Shown: positions 53,817 through 62,444, counted from the first letter of the stretch. The stretch: 64,000 nucleotides of DNA from Thalassovita aquimarina (GCF_018219815.1 NZ_JADMKU010000017.1:28051-92050), one strand, 5' to 3'. A program made the numbers and translations. The notes: generated from the sequence alone by a model not told the origin.

Positions 53817-54847
53817 GGTTCTTCGATAGCGGCGCCGGTGTTCACGGTTGTGGCAGGCGTCAGCAGAACCACCTCGCAGGTTTCTGTGAGCGCGACGGGG
53901 CAATGCTCGACGCCATGCGGGACGACGATAAACTCGCCTGCTTCGATCACCTCCTCACGGTCACGGAACCGCATGAGAAGTCGCCCGCGATGGACAAGAA
54001 ACAGCTCATCGTCATGTTCGTGGAAATCCCAGATGAAGGCTCCTTCAAATTTCGCGAGCTTGATTTGCATGTTGTTCACCTGACCGGCGACACGCGGTGA
54101 CCAGGTTTCCGAGAGCGTAGTAAAGGCTGCATCAAGCCCTTTCTTTCCGAAGGGCGACAGATGCCCATTGAGATTGGCAACATCCCGAAGAATAGCGGTG
54201 AGCTGAGCTTCTAGTCCTCTACCGTCGGCCGGATATTCCTCGTCCAGGGCAGCCGTACCGATAGTGAATCCGGCTGCTCCGGCCCTGTGAACGGCGGCGA
54301 TGCGATCCTTATCGGCGATGGAGCCCGCGACGATAACCGGCTTGCCTACGGCATCGCAGACTGCCTCGATCAACTCAGGCCCGTTCTGATCCGGTGACCG
54401 ATAGGCGAGTAGATCTAGGCCATGCACGCCCTTCCGAGAGGCAAGATCCCGTGCGTTCGCTACGATTTCCTTGATGGTGCCTTCCAGCACACTCGGATGC
54501 CCGGTGATTTTTCCAGGGAAGGGGTAATATTCGAGCCCGCTGCCCGCCAGCACCGGCAGAACATCATCGACGCGCGTGCCGCCGAGAAGGATACCCACAC
54601 CTATCTCGACCGCCGCGCGTGCCGATGCAACTTCGCTATCCCGATCGAGCGAGACGACTTCGAGATAGGACGTGGCCCCCTTGGCCTGAATCGCCTTGTT
54701 CAGCGCTCTCAAGTCCTCGACTGGCAGACCGACATCCTTGAATCCGATGTGACGCACGCCGAGTGACAGCGCCGTTTCCAGATGTGTCATGGCATCGGTG
54801 ACGGTCTTGTCGTTGCGGGTGAGCATGAAAATGAAACGCAACCCCAT
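53801..54847 (-). CDS. TIM-barrel/cupin fusion protein of unknown function
   Basis: 348 residues in two parts. Residues 1-222 form a HisA/HisF-like TIM barrel: RHIGFKDVGLPVED, SYLEVVSLDRDSEVASA, GVGILLGG, and the phosphate-binding VIVAGSIADKDRI and GAAGFTIGTAALD. Residues 233-348 match a complete stand-alone cupin: LSETWSPRVAGQVNNMQIKL, metal ligands H276, H278 and E281 in WDFHEHDDELFLV, and H315 in VPHGVEHCP. The start codon overlaps the stop of an upstream gene that survives only as a 3' tail. I do not recognise a characterised protein with this fusion. The TIM part may act on a phosphosugar, with the cupin as isomerase, lactonase or sensor. Confidence 0.8.
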   Translation of the reverse strand: MGLRFIFMLTRNDKTVTDAMTHLETALSLGVRHIGFKDVGLPVEDLRALNKAIQAKGATSYLEVVSLDRDSEVASARAAVEIGVGILLGGTRVDDVLPVLAGSGLEYYPFPGKITGHPSVLEGTIKEIVANARDLASRKGVHGLDLLAYRSPDQNGPELIEAVCDAVGKPVIVAGSIADKDRIAAVHRAGAAGFTIGTAALDEEYPADGRGLEAQLTAILRDVANLNGHLSPFGKKGLDAAFTTLSETWSPRVAGQVNNMQIKLAKFEGAFIWDFHEHDDELFLVHRGRLLMRFRDREEVIEAGEFIVVPHGVEHCPVALTETCEVVLLTPATTVNTGAAIEEPQTAP

Positions 54848-54954
54848 CAGGCGGCCTCCTCTGAGTTGTTGCGTATCGTAGCAAGCTTGCGCGCGTTGTC
54901 GATGGCGACGGACAGGCTGATCGCATCATCGATGCCCTGAGCGGAAATGTCGAA
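54847..54954 (-). pseudogene. C-terminal tail of a truncated gene upstream of the TIM-barrel/cupin gene
   Basis: About 35 codons (FDISAQGIDDAISLSVAI, then DNARKLATIRNN) end in a TGA that overlaps the TIM/cupin ATG (TGATG), the coupling expected of an intact operon. The pattern resembles the end of a Gfo/Idh/MocA-type sugar dehydrogenase, but this is weak. The body of the gene is gone; it is replaced at about 54955 by integrase remnant DNA in the same frame after a TAG. Confidence 0.6.
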
Positions 54955-55335
54955 CTATTCGATGAGGCCGTCGTTATCATCATCGTCAGTTTCTTTATGT
55001 ATTGCCTTACGCTTCTTCGCTTTTTGACGATCTCGATGTTCATCCACCAAGTCCTCGCCGCGCTCATACTCCGCTATCCCTGGCACAGAATCTCGCAGTG
55101 GGTATCCCAACATCAGGTCTTTGTCTTCGATCACGATCTCGCAGTCATTTTCGCCCGCCTGATCAAGCTGCTCAAAGATATCGACCACGCGTTCGTCGAG
55201 TAAATGCTTATAATAGCGAACCGTCGCCTCTTCATTCTCATACCCCATGTTCATGGACCAGGCTTTGAGTTCCTCAGGCGTCTTGCAAACCTCCAAGCTG
55301 AGGCTGCCAATGCAGTGCTTCGCTGCATGCGGCTA
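54955..55335 (-). pseudogene. Phage-type tyrosine integrase, C-terminal remnant
   Basis: The open frame gives HAAKHCIGSLSLEVCKTPEELKAW in two parts, then SMNMGYENEEATVRYYKHL. This is the last catalytic region of site-specific integrases (usual form HxxRH, KAWSQNxGHE, TxxxYGxL). The box II arginine is altered and an in-frame TAG precedes the remnant, so the N-terminal two thirds are missing. An acidic tail (DDDDND) follows. It marks a past integration or deletion event at the edge of the carbohydrate block. Confidence 0.75.
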
Positions 55336-55712
55336 ATATCTGCTTGCCTCCCATGATCGAATCTATTTTGTTTGGCCTCCATCCGGCTATGCCGCGCGGG
55401 GCTTCTGATGACGGCAGGTGCTGCTGCCCCCCTTGTATACAGGGTCAGGCTCTGCCGTGAAATCCGCCAGTCATTCCGGCGCCAGCACTCCGAGCAGGTG
55501 ATCGCGGTAAGCCGTCCAGACTATGCAAAAGTCGCTATCTGCGCAAAGCTGCCATTTGAGCTTGGCGCAGCGAAGGTCAGCTTATTTGCCATTCTCGGTC
55601 CTCCGTTTCCTAAACATAGCGGTGGACCAGTTCATTTGGGAGGCTCAACCAGTCCCCGTTGGATGGTTCAGGGTGATTGCCGTTGCATACCTGGTCAGAC
55701 GGCGAAAGCGAA
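55336..55712. other. Intergenic region with dispersed repeat and element end
   Basis: 377 bp. It contains repeat core copy 4 (55522-55575), the box GGTCCTCCGTTTCC (55597-55610, also at 33845) and a single end of the 287-bp element type (55609-55637). No gene is supported. Confidence 0.6.
55522..55575 (+). repeat. Dispersed intergenic repeat, core copy 4
   Basis: It reads TATGCAAAAGTCGC, TATCTGCGCAAAGCTGCC, then GCGCAGCGAAG, closely matching copies 1 and 5. Confidence 0.75.
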
Positions 55713-56477
55713 TCATTTCGCCGTCCAGCCGCCGTCTACCATCAGGGCAGCGCCTGTGATCATGGATGCCGCATCAGAGGCGAGAAAGACGGCGGCCCCC
55801 ATGATGTCTTCAACCTGTCCGACGTGGTCGAGTATGATGTTGCTTTCGATCCAGGCGCGTTTGTCCGGGTCATCGAATGTGGGCCGGGTGAGTTTCGTCA
55901 AGATGAAGGTCGGGCAGATCGTGTTGACACGTATGCCCCGTTGTCCCCATTCGATCGCCATCGCCTTGGTGAAACCTTCCACTGCATGTTTGGTTGCGGC
56001 ATAGACGGCGCGGTCGGGGCCGCCGACATGAGCCATCTGCGAAGAGATGTTGATGATCGAGCCGGGCCGCCCCGCTGAAATCATGGCATCGGCCACGGCT
56101 TGGGTGAGGAAGTATGCGCCTTTGAAATTGACCCCTGCAACGGCGTCGAAATCTTCTTCCGTCGTCGCCAGAGCCGGGCTGTGGCGGGCAAGGCCCGCCG
56201 CATTCAGCATAACGTCGAAAGGCGCTTCGCTGCCCAGAGCCTTACGGGTCGCGGCGACATCGGCAATGTCGAGAGCGAGGGGACGGGCCGACAAGCCCGC
56301 GTCCTTCATCTCGGCCGCCAGCGTTTCGAGAACGTCGGCGCGCCGGGCCGCGAGGGTGACATCGGCACCGGCTTCGGCCAGGGCAACGGCACAGGCGCGA
56401 CCAATCCCGGAGGAAGCGCCCGCCACGATCGCGCGTTTGCCGTCAAGCCGGAAGGAGGGTGTTACAGGCAATGCCAT
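55713..56477 (-). CDS. SDR family NAD(P)-dependent oxidoreductase
   Basis: 254 residues from the ATG at 56477; the frame runs further into the upstream gene but without homology. The cofactor motif is GASSGIGRA, the NAG-type motif is NAAGLARHS, and the catalytic set is S in INISSQMAHVGG, Y and K in YAATKHA. VDGGW ends the fold. A classical SDR of this size oxidises secondary alcohols. It starts 11 bp after the HpsN-like gene, so it probably provides the partner step in dihydroxypropanesulfonate oxidation (inference). Confidence 0.88.
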   Translation of the reverse strand: MALPVTPSFRLDGKRAIVAGASSGIGRACAVALAEAGADVTLAARRADVLETLAAEMKDAGLSARPLALDIADVAATRKALGSEAPFDVMLNAAGLARHSPALATTEEDFDAVAGVNFKGAYFLTQAVADAMISAGRPGSIINISSQMAHVGGPDRAVYAATKHAVEGFTKAMAIEWGQRGIRVNTICPTFILTKLTRPTFDDPDKRAWIESNIILDHVGQVEDIMGAAVFLASDAASMITGAALMVDGGWTAK

Positions 56478-56488
56478 GGGCCAATCCC

Positions 56489-57799
56489 TTATTCGGCCGC
56501 CGTGCCGTAGGCGACGTTCTTTCCACCGTAGCGGCGCACGCGGATATTGCATTGCTCGGCGTGACCAACGAAGCCTTCCAGCATGCACAGTCGCGAACCG
56601 TATTCGCCGATCTTCGCCGCCGCCTCGTCGGTGATGACTTTCTGATAGCTGTGGGTCTTGAGGAATTTTCCAACCCACAGCCCGCCGGTATAGCGCCCGG
56701 CCTTCCTGGTCGGCAGCGTATGGTTCGTACCGATCACCTTATCGCCGTTGGCGACATTGGTCCGGGGGCCAAGGAACAAAGCGCCATAGGAATGCATGTT
56801 CTCAAGGAACCAGTCGTCGCGGTCGGTCATCACCTGAACGTGCTCGTAGGCCATGTCGTTGGCCACATCGAGCATCTCCTCGTAACTGTCGCACAGGATC
56901 ACGTCGCCATAGTCGCGCCAGCTGACCGAAGCCGTTTCAGCGGTGGGCAGGATCTTCAGCAGGCGATCGATCTCGGCCATCGTTTCCTCGGCGAGCTTGC
57001 GCGAGTTGGTGATCAGGCAGGCCGGGGAATTGTAGCCATGTTCGGCTTGTCCGAGCAGGTCGGTGGCGCAAAGTTCCGCGTCCACGGTTTCGTCGGCGAT
57101 AACCATGGTTTCCGTCGGACCGGCAAAAAGGTCGATCCCGACTTTCCCGTAGAGCTGGCGCTTCGCTTCCGCGACGAAAGCGTTGCCCGGCCCCACCAGC
57201 ATATGCACCGGGTCGATCGTTTCGGTGCCTAGGGCCATGGCGCCCACCGCCTGGATGCCGCCGAGAACGTAGATCTCATGCGCGCCACCCATTTGCATAG
57301 CAGCGACAATCGCGGGGTGGGGGGCGCCATCGACCGGCGGCGCGGAAGCGATGATGCGCGGGACACCCGCCACCGATGCCGTGAGCACCGACATATGCGC
57401 AGACGCGACCATCGGGAACTTTCCGCCGGGCACATAACATCCGACCGATTGCACGGGGATGTTCTTGTGCCCCAGGATCACGCCGGGCATCGTCTCGACC
57501 TCGATATCCGTCATGCTCGCACGCTGCGCCTCGGCGAAGCGGCGAATCTGGGCCTGGGCGAATTTGATATCCTCCATGTCACGTGCCGAGACCTTCTGCA
57601 TCGCCGCTTCGATCTCCGATTGGGTCAGGCGAAATCTCTCAGGTGCGTAGCTGTCGAACTTCTGAGAAAGCTCACGCACCGCCGCGTCACCACGGCTTTC
57701 GATGTCGGCCAGCGTGGTTTCCACGACGTCCCGCACCTTGGCATCATCCTTTGCCCGGTGCTCTTCAGATATGCCCTGTTTCAGATAGGTGACGGTCAT
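56489..57799 (-). CDS. hpsN: HisD-family dehydrogenase, probable sulfopropanediol 3-dehydrogenase
   Basis: 436 residues of the histidinol dehydrogenase superfamily. Zinc ligands Q251, H254, D353 and H413 and the catalytic pair E319-H320 are all present ([31 protein letters not shown]). [21 protein letters not shown] is the form seen in HpsN-type proteins rather than in true HisD. HpsN oxidises (R)-2,3-dihydroxypropane-1-sulfonate to (R)-sulfolactate with NAD in roseobacters. No histidine biosynthesis genes are nearby, and an SDR follows directly, which favours the sulfonate role. Confidence 0.75.
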   Translation of the reverse strand: MTVTYLKQGISEEHRAKDDAKVRDVVETTLADIESRGDAAVRELSQKFDSYAPERFRLTQSEIEAAMQKVSARDMEDIKFAQAQIRRFAEAQRASMTDIEVETMPGVILGHKNIPVQSVGCYVPGGKFPMVASAHMSVLTASVAGVPRIIASAPPVDGAPHPAIVAAMQMGGAHEIYVLGGIQAVGAMALGTETIDPVHMLVGPGNAFVAEAKRQLYGKVGIDLFAGPTETMVIADETVDAELCATDLLGQAEHGYNSPACLITNSRKLAEETMAEIDRLLKILPTAETASVSWRDYGDVILCDSYEEMLDVANDMAYEHVQVMTDRDDWFLENMHSYGALFLGPRTNVANGDKVIGTNHTLPTRKAGRYTGGLWVGKFLKTHSYQKVITDEAAAKIGEYGSRLCMLEGFVGHAEQCNIRVRRYGGKNVAYGTAAE

Positions 57800-58003
57800 G
57801 TGGTGTCCCTGCTTGCTATGTCGAATTTGGATTGCCCGCGCGGTTACTTTGGGAGAGCTCGCACATTCGGAATGGTATCAGCCGTGATATTGTCAGGGCA
57901 ACCAATCAGTACTGACCGCGGCAAACGATATTGTCGCGGAGCAAGTTGGATACGAACCGAGAAATTGATTTTATTAACCTCCGTTTTATCCGCAAACAGC
58001 CCT

Positions 58004-58060
58004 AAACAGACTTGAAGGTCGCCCGCGACGTGCCAACGTTGCCCCAGCAAGTATGGGCGG
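58004..58060. repeat. 57-bp exact repeat, copy 2 (partner at 33669-33725)
   Basis: Identical over 57 bases to 33669-33725. The flanks diverge on both sides, although GCGGMCCTTCGC follows in both. Confidence 0.9.
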
Positions 58061-58286
58061 GGAGCGGACCTTCGCGTCAAATCACACGCATGACCGGTTC
58101 GGGTGTGAAGCGGTCGTTCGCCACGCCCCATGAGAACATAGGCTACGCGGAGCTTACTGAGATTGCGGCTTGGAAGCTTCGAACGGGCACGCCTCGGCAA
58201 CTCGCTTCAGAGTAAAGGCGTTCGAACGCTGTCGGGGTGCTACGAATGCCTGCCCAGCCCTGCGGAACTGGCGGAATCCTACCCAT

Positions 58287-58328
58287 GTTATTGAATAACA
58301 CTTGAGGGTTATTGACTAACACGTGAGG
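58287..58328. promoter_or_regulatory. Two tandem 21-bp repeats, possible operator
   Basis: GTTATTGAATAACACTTGAG plus G (58287-58307) is followed directly by GTTATTGACTAACACGTGAG plus G (58308-58328), differing at two positions. Each unit starts with a GTTATT/AATAAC-like dyad. They lie about 136 bp upstream of the glycine-zipper gene. Confidence 0.5.
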
Positions 58329-58463
58329 TCATATCTTGTTGGCCACAAGATTACGACAAACGACCAGCTAACGCGTTTGTCTGGCAACACGGCGAACTGG
58401 CGACAATCCTGAAGCAGAAGCGCCATACTACCACCGCGACCTGCGGTAAGAAGGAGCAAGAAC

Positions 58464-59078
58464 ATGAAACTCTTGATAGCAACAGCGACGACTGTTCTGG
58501 TTGCATCTCAGGCATCTGCCGGCTCGTACGAGGTAAGGTGCGAGACAACGAAAGTACCGTATCAGGAAACCGTCAAAGGCGGAACTCCCGAGAAAGTAAT
58601 CGGCGGGGCGATTATCGGCGGGGTGCTCGGGAAAGTCGTGACAAAGGAAAATGCCGGTGCTGCCGCCGGCGCTATCATCGGCGGAGCCGTCGCCAATGAA
58701 ACGAGCAAAAAGACCGTCACCAAATACAAAGACGTCGAAACCTGCACGAACGTTTTCATTCCCGAGCGCGTCACGGATGAGGAAGCGCTTCGACAGGCCT
58801 TGCTGGATCTGAACGACGGCAAGTCGGTCAGCAAGGAAATGATCATGGACGTGCAGTATACGATCGGCGTCGGCCATGACGGAAAATGGGGGCCAAAGTC
58901 CAAGCTGGCCGCCGAGAAATACCTGGCAAACCTTGAGCCTGACGCGCCGCTGTATTCACTGGTGGTCAATGATGTGGTCATCGTCAGCTCGGCCGACGCC
59001 AGTGCGATCGATCAGATCAAGCAGGCCCTGCTTGAAGCAGGTGTCGACTCGCAAATCTTTGTCGATTTGCAGCAATGA
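58464..59078 (+). CDS. Glycine-zipper envelope protein
   Basis: 204 residues with AAGGAGCAAGAAC just upstream. A signal peptide (MKLLIATATTVLVASQASA) is cleaved after residue 19. A glycine-zipper domain (about 44-78, VIGGAIIGGVLGKVV then AGAAAGAIIGGAVANE) resembles the 17-kDa surface antigen and Gly-zipper_2 families. The C-terminal part (about 115-204) has GVGHDGKWGPKSKLAAEKYL, a peptidoglycan-binding-like repeat segment, and LEAGVDSQIFVDLQ. It is probably periplasmic or outer-membrane associated; its function is unknown. Confidence 0.8.
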   Translation: MKLLIATATTVLVASQASAGSYEVRCETTKVPYQETVKGGTPEKVIGGAIIGGVLGKVVTKENAGAAAGAIIGGAVANETSKKTVTKYKDVETCTNVFIPERVTDEEALRQALLDLNDGKSVSKEMIMDVQYTIGVGHDGKWGPKSKLAAEKYLANLEPDAPLYSLVVNDVVIVSSADASAIDQIKQALLEAGVDSQIFVDLQQ

Positions 59079-59551
59079 ATGTCAGCGGCGCTACTCAGCG
59101 TAGCGCCGCCTGCGACCGCCGGCAAAATTGACCGAACCACGGTTCGGAACCTGTTCGTCCGGCAATCGCTGCGGCAATCGCCAATGACCGCTTCGGGCTC
59201 TGAACAGCCATTCACCGCAGATAAATTGAATATCCACTGAGGGCCGGAAGCGCCATTCAGCCCCGCGCGGTGACCTCGCTTTTGCAAATGTCGCTATCTG
59301 CGCAAAGCCGCCGTTGGTCCAGGCCGCAGCGAACGACCACTCTCAGCCCAAAGCAGACGTAGCTGATCAGCTGGAGAGCGCGGAGAACTGACGTTCGTTG
59401 CAGGTGTGAAAGAGGAGTTTCAAAGTTGGTAGATCGGATATTCGATTTTCTACCACTCCCTTAGAAAGCCCATTGATGCAACGGCGTTTAAAATGCTCGA
59501 ATGTCCTCTAGGTTTCTGGAGCTTGAACTGCACCAGTGACAGCGCAGCTTG
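59079..59551. other. Intergenic region with dispersed repeat copy
   Basis: 473 bp. It contains repeat core copy 5 (59281-59333) with its tail (TCTCAGCCCAAAGCAGACG). The remaining sequence, AT-richer near 59420-59500, shows no gene. Confidence 0.6.
59281..59333 (+). repeat. Dispersed intergenic repeat, core copy 5
   Basis: It reads TTTGCAAATGTCGC, TATCTGCGCAAAGCCGCC, GTTGGTCC and CGCAGCGAACGACC. Confidence 0.75.
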
Positions 59552-60217
59552 TTAGGCCGCGCCATCAAGAATGGGGCGCCCGTCCTCCCTCCATTCGGGC
59601 AGACCACCCTCGAGTCGGCGGGCATTCAGGCCATGCTTGCGCAATGCCGCGACCGCCTGATGGGCGTAGATGCAGTAAGGGCCACGGCAATATGCGACGA
59701 TCTCTTTTTCAAGATCGAGGTCGGAGATAAGGCTTTCAAGTTTATCCAACTCGATATTGAATGCGCCCGGAATATGCCCTGCTTTATATTCATCAGCGGG
59801 CCGGACATCGAGCACGGTAACAGCGCCTTCGTCGAGCCGCACAGCCAGGTCGTCGCGACTGACCGGTTCGGGTGCTGTTTCCCCGCCGGAGAGCCCGCGT
59901 AGGATGCGCTCCACCTGGGCCAGATTCCGCTCAGCCACGACACGCAGCAAGTCCATCAGCTCCAACGTCTTTGCATCGGTCAGACGGTAAATCACGGCCT
60001 TGCCGTCGCGGCGGCTGGTAACGAGCCCGGATCGGCGGAGCTGTTGAAGATGCTGAGAGCAGTTGGCGATAGTAAGGCCGGTCTTTTCGGCCAATGCCTC
60101 CACCCCGCGTTCCCCCTGGGCCAGCTGTTCCAGGATCGATAGCCGCGCCGGAGCGGAAAGCGCCCGTGCAACCAGAGCATATTCTTCGAGAAGGGCTTTC
60201 TTGGGGCTGGTTGACAC
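59552..60217 (-). CDS. ArsR family regulator fused to a rhodanese domain
   Basis: 221 residues. The N-terminal ArsR/SmtB winged helix covers about 10-100 with the recognition helix VEALAEKTGLTIANCSQHLQ; its only cysteine is C53. A rhodanese domain (about 118-218) has the active-site loop YCRGPYC (C177, C182). Such fusions can sense sulfane sulfur or persulfides by transferring sulfur within the protein. The classic ArsR metal site (ELCVCDL) is absent. It is divergent from a hydroxylase/MFS/DUF1499/rhodanese operon with a strong dyad in between, so it probably represses that operon. Confidence 0.9.
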   Translation of the reverse strand: MSTSPKKALLEEYALVARALSAPARLSILEQLAQGERGVEALAEKTGLTIANCSQHLQQLRRSGLVTSRRDGKAVIYRLTDAKTLELMDLLRVVAERNLAQVERILRGLSGGETAPEPVSRDDLAVRLDEGAVTVLDVRPADEYKAGHIPGAFNIELDKLESLISDLDLEKEIVAYCRGPYCIYAHQAVAALRKHGLNARRLEGGLPEWREDGRPILDGAA

Positions 60218-60244
60218 AGCGCGCCTCCAAACGATAAATCATTC

Positions 60245-60270
60245 AATCGATAACTTGAATATTATCGATT
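60245..60270. promoter_or_regulatory. Perfect inverted repeat, candidate ArsR operator
   Basis: AATCGATAA (60245-60253) and TTATCGATT (60262-60270) form perfect 9-bp arms around an 8-base spacer in the 86-bp divergent promoter region, as expected for an ArsR/SmtB dimer site. Confidence 0.7.
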
Positions 60271-60303
60271 CCAACGCGCAGGACAACCCCGGAGCCAGTG
60301 CCC

Positions 60304-61146
60304 ATGTCAGAAATCATCCTCGCCGCCGAACCGACGATCCGCCTTGCCGCCTTCCTGGGCGTGCTTGCGGTGATGATGATTTGGGAATTGGCCGCCCCCC
60401 GCCGGCGCCGCGACATCCCGCGGGTGATCCGCTGGACGAATAATTTCGCGCTGGTGGTCGTCGACACGATCATCCTGCGGCTGAGCTTTCCGATTCTCGC
60501 TGTAGGCCTTGCGATGCTGGCCGAGGAAAGGGACTGGGGCCTCTTCAACGTGATCGACGTTCCAGGATGGGTGGCGTTCACAGGCTCCATTCTGCTTCTC
60601 GATCTGGCCATCTATCTCCAGCACGTGATGTTTCACGCGGTTCCCGGCCTGTGGCGGCTGCACCGGATGCATCATGCCGATCTCGATTTCGACGCCACCA
60701 CAGGGCTGCGCTTTCACCCGGTCGAGATCCTTGCTTCGATGGCGATCAAGCTCGCCGTCGTTGGTGCGCTCGGCGCGCCTGCCGTCTCGGTGCTACTGTT
60801 CGAGGTGATCCTGAACGCGACATCGATCTTCAACCATTCGAACATCGGGCTTCCAGCTGGTGTTGATCGCGCGCTGCGTCTTTTTCTTGTCACGCCCGAC
60901 ATGCACCGCGTCCACCATTCCGTCGACCCGCGCGAAACGAATTCCAATTACGGCTTCAGCGTCCCCTGGTGGGACAGGCTGCTTGGCACCTATGTCGCCC
61001 AGCCTGCCAAGGGGCACGAGGGCATGGAAATCGGCATTGAACAGTTCCGCACCCGCCGCGATCTCTGGCTCGACCGGATGCTCATTCAACCACTTCGAGG
61101 CCCCGCGAGCGGCCATGCACTTGATTTAGGGAACGAACAGAAATGA
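60304..61146 (+). CDS. Sterol desaturase/fatty acid hydroxylase family protein
   Basis: 280 residues from the ATG at 60304 (GGAG at 60291-60294); a GTG at 60298 is too close to it. Four hydrophobic helices are visible. The di-iron histidine motifs are QHVMFH, HRMHH and HRVHH, followed by NYGFSVPWWDRLLGTY, all typical of the family. It hydroxylates or desaturates a membrane lipid. Its place under an ArsR-rhodanese regulator suggests lipid remodelling linked to sulfur or oxidant stress (inference). Its stop overlaps the MFS start. Confidence 0.9.
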   Translation: MSEIILAAEPTIRLAAFLGVLAVMMIWELAAPRRRRDIPRVIRWTNNFALVVVDTIILRLSFPILAVGLAMLAEERDWGLFNVIDVPGWVAFTGSILLLDLAIYLQHVMFHAVPGLWRLHRMHHADLDFDATTGLRFHPVEILASMAIKLAVVGALGAPAVSVLLFEVILNATSIFNHSNIGLPAGVDRALRLFLVTPDMHRVHHSVDPRETNSNYGFSVPWWDRLLGTYVAQPAKGHEGMEIGIEQFRTRRDLWLDRMLIQPLRGPASGHALDLGNEQK

Positions 61147-62444
61147 CCTACACCCCGGGCATTCGCGAAAACCTGCGCCCCTTTCTCGAACAGCTACTTC
61201 AGGTCTTCTTCGTCGGCCTGACCATCGGGCTGCAGCGCACGGTCATCCCGGCACTGGCCGAAACCGAATTCGGCGTGGTGCAGGGGTCGATGACCGCGCT
61301 TTTCGCCTTCGTCGTGTCCTTCGGCGCGGTCAAGGGAGCGATGAACTTCGTTTCGGGCCGCGTGTCCGAACGGGTCGGGCGCCGCCGTGTGCTGATCTGG
61401 GGCTGGCTGGCGGCGCTGCCGATCCCGTTCATGATCCTTTATGCTCCCTCTTGGGGCTGGATCGTCGCGGCGAACGTGCTTCTGGGTGTGAACCAGGGTT
61501 TCTGCTGGTCGATGACCGTCACCGCCAAGATGGACATCGTGAAAGGATCGCAACGCGGTCTCGCCACCGGGTTCAACGAATTCGCAGGCTATGGCGGCGT
61601 GGCGCTGGCCGGACTGGTCACCGGCTATCTCGCCAGCTACTTCGACCCCCGGATGAGCCTCTTTGTCTTCGGCCTGCTTGTCATTCTGCTGGCGCTCTCG
61701 GCCGGTCTTCTATCCTTCACCGAAACGCTTCCCTACGCCCGAGCAGAAGCCGCGCGACACAAGTCGGGCGAAACGACCGGGCCGCAACCTCGCTATGTCG
61801 AAGGGCCGGAAAACCCCACCTCGGGGCAAATCTTTGCCCTCGTCACTTGGCGCAACCCTACCTTCATGGCGCTGGCGCAGGCAGGCAGTGTCGAGAAATT
61901 CGTCGATGCGCTGATGTGGGCGCTGGTGCCGGTGTTCCTGATCGCCAAGGGCGCGACCCTGATCGAAATCGGCTGGGTCACCGGCATCTACGGGTTCGTC
62001 TGGGGCGGCAGTCAGCTCTGGACCGGGCCGTTTTCCGACGCGTTCGGGCGCAAGTGGCCGACGGTCGCGGGCTTCTTCCTCTGCGCAGGCGGCGTGCTGG
62101 CGTTTCCCCTCCTCGCCACCCTCACGGCATGGTCCGTGGCGGCGGCGGTAACCGGCATTGGCATGGCGCTGCTCTACCCGACGCTGATCGCGGCGATGGG
62201 CGACATCGCGCATCCCTCGTGGCGGGGTTCGGCTCTGGGCGTCTATCGGTTCTGGCGCGATCTGGGCTATGCTATCGGGGCGCTCGCCATGGGGCTGATC
62301 GCCGATGCCGCAGGCATGCTTGAGGCCGGGTTCTGGTTCACCGGGCTTGCCATGGCGGGATCGGGCCTGTGGCTGATCCTCGGCATGGAGGAAACCCATC
62401 CCCGCCTGAAACCTGCTTCCCGGAAGGAGAAAGCGAATGCGTAA
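61143..62444 (+). CDS. MFS transporter
   Basis: 433 residues with twelve hydrophobic helices. Motif A is GRVSERVGRRRVL (about 71-83), and SDAFGRKWPTV is its counterpart in the second half. It overlaps both neighbours (4 and 8 bp), so it is part of the same operon. Substrate unknown; the operon context suggests efflux of a compound sensed by the ArsR-rhodanese regulator. Confidence 0.9.
   Translation: MTYTPGIRENLRPFLEQLLQVFFVGLTIGLQRTVIPALAETEFGVVQGSMTALFAFVVSFGAVKGAMNFVSGRVSERVGRRRVLIWGWLAALPIPFMILYAPSWGWIVAANVLLGVNQGFCWSMTVTAKMDIVKGSQRGLATGFNEFAGYGGVALAGLVTGYLASYFDPRMSLFVFGLLVILLALSAGLLSFTETLPYARAEAARHKSGETTGPQPRYVEGPENPTSGQIFALVTWRNPTFMALAQAGSVEKFVDALMWALVPVFLIAKGATLIEIGWVTGIYGFVWGGSQLWTGPFSDAFGRKWPTVAGFFLCAGGVLAFPLLATLTAWSVAAAVTGIGMALLYPTLIAAMGDIAHPSWRGSALGVYRFWRDLGYAIGALAMGLIADAAGMLEAGFWFTGLAMAGSGLWLILGMEETHPRLKPASRKEKANA

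Larger units (their letters stand above)
57800..58463. other. Intergenic region with the 57-bp repeat and tandem operator-like repeats
   Basis: 664 bp. It contains copy 2 of the 57-bp exact repeat (58004-58060) and two tandem 21-bp units (58287-58328). The short open frames here are part of the repeat or lack support. Confidence 0.6.

Noticed and set aside
54955..55296. Small acidic protein with a DDDDND tail
   Set aside because: The sequence matches the catalytic end of integrases and continues upstream until an in-frame TAG, so it is a remnant and not a new small gene.
56489..57799. Histidinol dehydrogenase (hisD) of histidine biosynthesis
   Set aside because: The family residues are shared, but there are no his genes nearby, the linked SDR and the [18 protein letters not shown] form favour an HpsN-type enzyme.
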